Positions 12,987-14,729 of a DNA stretch of 14,729 nt are shown piece by piece. The notes beneath the pieces were generated by a model that was not told the DNA's origin, searched no databases, and was given only the letters and a program-made list of their open reading frames with translations. Each line of letters starts with the position of its first letter. The stretch's first letter is position 1. The position numbers and the translations under genes were made by a program. The stretch comes from Chloroflexota bacterium (GTDB taxonomy: Bacteria; Chloroflexota; Dehalococcoidia; SZUA-161; SpSt-899), in the NCBI GenBank assembly GCA_018657655.1, contig JABHWQ010000462.1:1-14729 (forward strand), in the 5' to 3' direction.

Positions 12987-14120
12987 ATGAGACAGATTGT
13001 TTCGAGAATTCACCATAGTGAAAGGGGTATAACCGGACTGGAGACGGCCATTATTCTGATTGCCTTTGTAGTGGTTGCTTCCGTGTTTGCCTACACCGTC
13101 CTTTCAGCTGGGCTGTTCTCTTCACAGAAAGCGGATGAGACAGTAAAGTCCGGGATTTCTCAATGCCAGGCTACCGCTGAGCTCAGGGGAAGCGTGCTGG
13201 CGTACAAGGGTACAGCAAATTCCGACGATTGCATAACCAAGATATCATTCACCATGGGCAACGCTTTGCTGGATGGCAAGGCAGTCGACCTGACCCCTCC
13301 TTACTACGTACAGGACGACGGCACACTAAAGTCCCCGGTGCTTGATGATTGTGATGATGCGTGGACCGAGCAAACAAATGTAACCGGTTCCATTGATTCT
13401 GCTGATTACCGGGAACCGCCGCGCAGTGTCAAGTTTGTGATAGGCACCTTGGGAGCTAACCAGGTAGTCGGAACCGAAGCATTTGCAAATACCGATTTGA
13501 CCATTATGAACCAGGTTGCTGTATGGGCAAAATCCAGTGCGGCCCGGACTGCAGGGGATCTTCAACTCCGGTTGTATGACGGTGGAACCAGCGGGACCCT
13601 TGCTGCAAGCATGGATTTCCCGGCACTGGCCACAAACACCTGGAAGAAGTGCGTTCTTACGATCACTGACCCATCCGCAGCCGGAATGGATGGCGTGGAT
13701 ACGATAGCATTGTATACAACCACTGCCAGCACCGACAGTACAAGCATTCACCTTGATGAAGTGAAATCCATATTCACCGATGGTGAGTCGGTTACCCTGA
13801 TCAGCTATAACGACAATAACCTCGTTATTGACGAAACTGCCTGGACTGTAGGGTTTTCAGGCGGATATGAAGACGATGGCGACTACTTGCTGGAAGACGC
13901 TGAGAAGGCTGTAATTACCGTGTGGTTACAGGATTACAATGGGGCTACTGGTGTTTGGAGTAATGGCACCAATGAGCTTGACCCATTCATCGATGATAAT
14001 GCGAACCACTTAGGTGCCAATGACCTTTTCAGTATACAGCTTATGCCGTCTGTGGGGTCTACGCTCCTGATGGAGAAGCGGATACCGGCTTATTTGAGTC
14101 CTGTAATGCGCCTCAACTAG
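12987..14120 (+). CDS. Archaellin 6 with inserted beta-rich domain
   Basis: A 377-residue archaellin, nearly twice the usual length. The leader ends HHSERG (G14); the core ITGLETAIILIAFVVVASVF and the DDGDYLLEDAEKA and tail PAYLSPVMRLN are kept. Between the first outer-domain strands (DLTPPYY, about 101-107) and the resumed archaellin strands (SVTLISYNDNNLVIDETAW, about 268-286) sits an extra ~145-residue segment, roughly 118-262. It is rich in S, T, G and D, with alternating strand-like pieces (RSVKFVIGTL, VAVWAKS, DLQLRLYDGG, WKKCVLTITD, DTIALYTTT) that suggest a jelly-roll/carbohydrate-binding-like fold. Cysteines are C60, C82, C122 and C222. AGAGAGGTGAG precedes the ATG. It is the last archaellin before a strong hairpin. 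Display of this domain on the filament surface, for adhesion, is inferred. Confidence 0.9.
   Translation: MRQIVSRIHHSERGITGLETAIILIAFVVVASVFAYTVLSAGLFSSQKADETVKSGISQCQATAELRGSVLAYKGTANSDDCITKISFTMGNALLDGKAVDLTPPYYVQDDGTLKSPVLDDCDDAWTEQTNVTGSIDSADYREPPRSVKFVIGTLGANQVVGTEAFANTDLTIMNQVAVWAKSSAARTAGDLQLRLYDGGTSGTLAASMDFPALATNTWKKCVLTITDPSAAGMDGVDTIALYTTTASTDSTSIHLDEVKSIFTDGESVTLISYNDNNLVIDETAWTVGFSGGYEDDGDYLLEDAEKAVITVWLQDYNGATGVWSNGTNELDPFIDDNANHLGANDLFSIQLMPSVGSTLLMEKRIPAYLSPVMRLN
13338..13772 (+). other. Inserted beta-sandwich-like domain within archaellin 6
   Basis: Codons about 118-262 of archaellin 6 have no counterpart in the other five paralogues. The pattern of strands, the LRLYDGGT turn, the W-K-K-C strand, and the IHLDEVKSI ending are typical of jelly-roll modules found in surface and carbohydrate-binding proteins. 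Fold assignment is by pattern only. Confidence 0.55.
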
Positions 14121-14176
14121 AAAGAAAAGATATATCGTAGTAGAAATTTGCCGAGTCAGCACAATGCTTGTTAAGA

Positions 14177-14211
14177 CAACACTCAGCAGGGAGAATACCT
14201 GCTGAGTGTTG
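14177..14211 (+). terminator. Strong hairpin after the archaellin array
   Basis: A perfect 14-pair stem, CAACACTCAGCAGG (14177-14190) with CCTGCTGAGTGTTG (14198-14211), with a seven-base loop. No T run follows, so classical intrinsic termination is doubtful. It may instead protect the 3' end of the abundant archaellin message, or partly reduce transcription of the downstream gene. Confidence 0.5.
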
Positions 14212-14270
14212 GCTACTAGAGTGGTGACGGCTAATAGGTGGTTTCTTGCCTGTCCCACAAGGAGCAAGCT

Positions 14271-14729
14271 ATGGAACTGAGCCAGAGAGTAGACGAGCTC
14301 GAAGCCGAGTTGAAAATAGTAAAAAACGAGGTGCAGACCGTGCTCCTGGATATTAGGGAGCGCGTGCTGTCCTATTATGATAATCCTTTTCAGGTGATTG
14401 AGGCCAGGTCAGGAGGAAGCAAAGGGGACGTAGATGCCTCCATTATCGGAGGTGATCGTGGCGGTAGCAATGCGGCTCCTGCTCCTGCTGCTGCCCCAGC
14501 TGTTGCACCTGCTGCGGTTGAACAACAGCCGCTTGCGCCAGCGCGGGGCAGTGAGATCAGTGAGGGGGCAATGAAAATGGATGGTGGTATGCAATCCGGC
14601 GAATTGAAATTACTGGCGGATCAGATGCAACTTGAAAGACAGTCATTGGAACTGGAGCGACGAGCAATGGAGCAGGCGAACCAAGCGTTACAAGCCGGAG
14701 CTTCATCAATGGTGCCAGGCCAGGTTGGC
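14271..14729 (+). CDS. Coiled-coil, Ala/Pro-linker protein of the archaellin locus (5' part, cut by right edge)
   Basis: An open frame of 153 codons with no stop before the window end. AAGGAG lies six bases before the ATG. The N-terminus (1-36) is a predicted coiled coil (MELSQRVDELEAELKIVKNE), then a conserved-looking YYDNPF, a flexible Gly/Ser then Ala/Pro-rich linker (about 45-95), and a second glutamate/arginine-rich helix from about 115 to 145 (LERQSLELERRAMEQ). No membrane segment or signal is seen, so it is probably cytosolic. In archaea, genes right after the archaellins often encode coiled-coil cytosolic or motor-ring parts (ArlC/D/E); position and architecture are compatible, but I do not recognise the family. 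The hairpin 59 bases upstream may set its expression relative to the filament genes. Confidence 0.75.
   Translation, partial: MELSQRVDELEAELKIVKNEVQTVLLDIRERVLSYYDNPFQVIEARSGGSKGDVDASIIGGDRGGSNAAPAPAAAPAVAPAAVEQQPLAPARGSEISEGAMKMDGGMQSGELKLLADQMQLERQSLELERRAMEQANQALQAGASSMVPGQVG

Noticed and set aside
9076..14120. Archaeal origin of the whole contig
   Set aside because: A c-di-GMP riboswitch, LuxR-type regulator, MiaB-type enzyme, intrinsic terminators and sigma-70-like promoters all point to a bacterium; the archaellins alone are archaeal-type.
1..14729. CRISPR arrays, tRNA or rRNA genes, insertion sequences
   Set aside because: No regularly spaced direct repeats, no cloverleaf or rRNA-like sequence and no transposase frame were seen.

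Overview
The window looks like a bacterial chromosome segment, most plausibly from Chloroflexota (Dehalococcoidia-like or a related lineage); that assignment is inference. Bacterial markers are miaB, nadB, a LuxR-type regulator, sigma-70-like promoters, a cyclic di-GMP-I (GEMM-I) riboswitch, an intrinsic terminator and strong Shine-Dalgarno sequences. Against that background the right third encodes a run of archaeal-type flagellins (archaellins). Some Chloroflexota are known to carry archaella, so the combination fits that phylum. The gene order is mosaic: a housekeeping/metabolic operon, an envelope polysaccharide gene, a regulator, then the archaellin cluster.

Left part (1-4513, minus strand): a compact, probably single operon read from a promoter near 4530: miaB (tRNA methylthiolation), nadB (L-aspartate oxidase), a class I aldolase of the LsrF type, a MmcQ/YjbR-family protein and a zinc-dependent medium-chain dehydrogenase that runs off the left edge. 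Spacings are 3, 56, 20 and 1 bases apart from the last pair being almost fused.

Middle (4514-8202): a divergent promoter region, then a 905-residue plus-strand membrane protein (O-antigen ligase/polymerase-like domain followed by TPR repeats). A convergent minus-strand LuxR-family regulator follows; its receiver domain has glycine where the phospho-acceptor aspartate should be.

Right part (8203-14729, plus strand): a ~500-base gene-free stretch leads into a well-conserved c-di-GMP-I riboswitch (about 8731-8827), followed about 35 bases later by a strong intrinsic terminator (8860-8894). Next come a possible 58-residue pilin-like mini-protein and five typical archaellins plus one divergent paralogue (204, 202, 212, 256, 176 and 377 residues). 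They share a class III (prepilin-type) signal, the hydrophobic N-terminal helix, a DGDNLLE-like motif and a conserved C-terminal tail. The last one carries an inserted ~145-residue beta-rich domain. A long hairpin and the start of a coiled-coil protein, cut by the right edge, close the window. The motor genes (ArlH/I/J-like) are not in this window and would be expected downstream.

Main biological reading: a bacterium appears to control a multi-archaellin filament operon with a c-di-GMP-sensing RNA switch, joining the bacterial second messenger for the motile/sessile decision to an archaeal-type motility or adhesion filament. The riboswitch and terminator are visible in the sequence; ligand binding, the direction of control and filament function are inferred.
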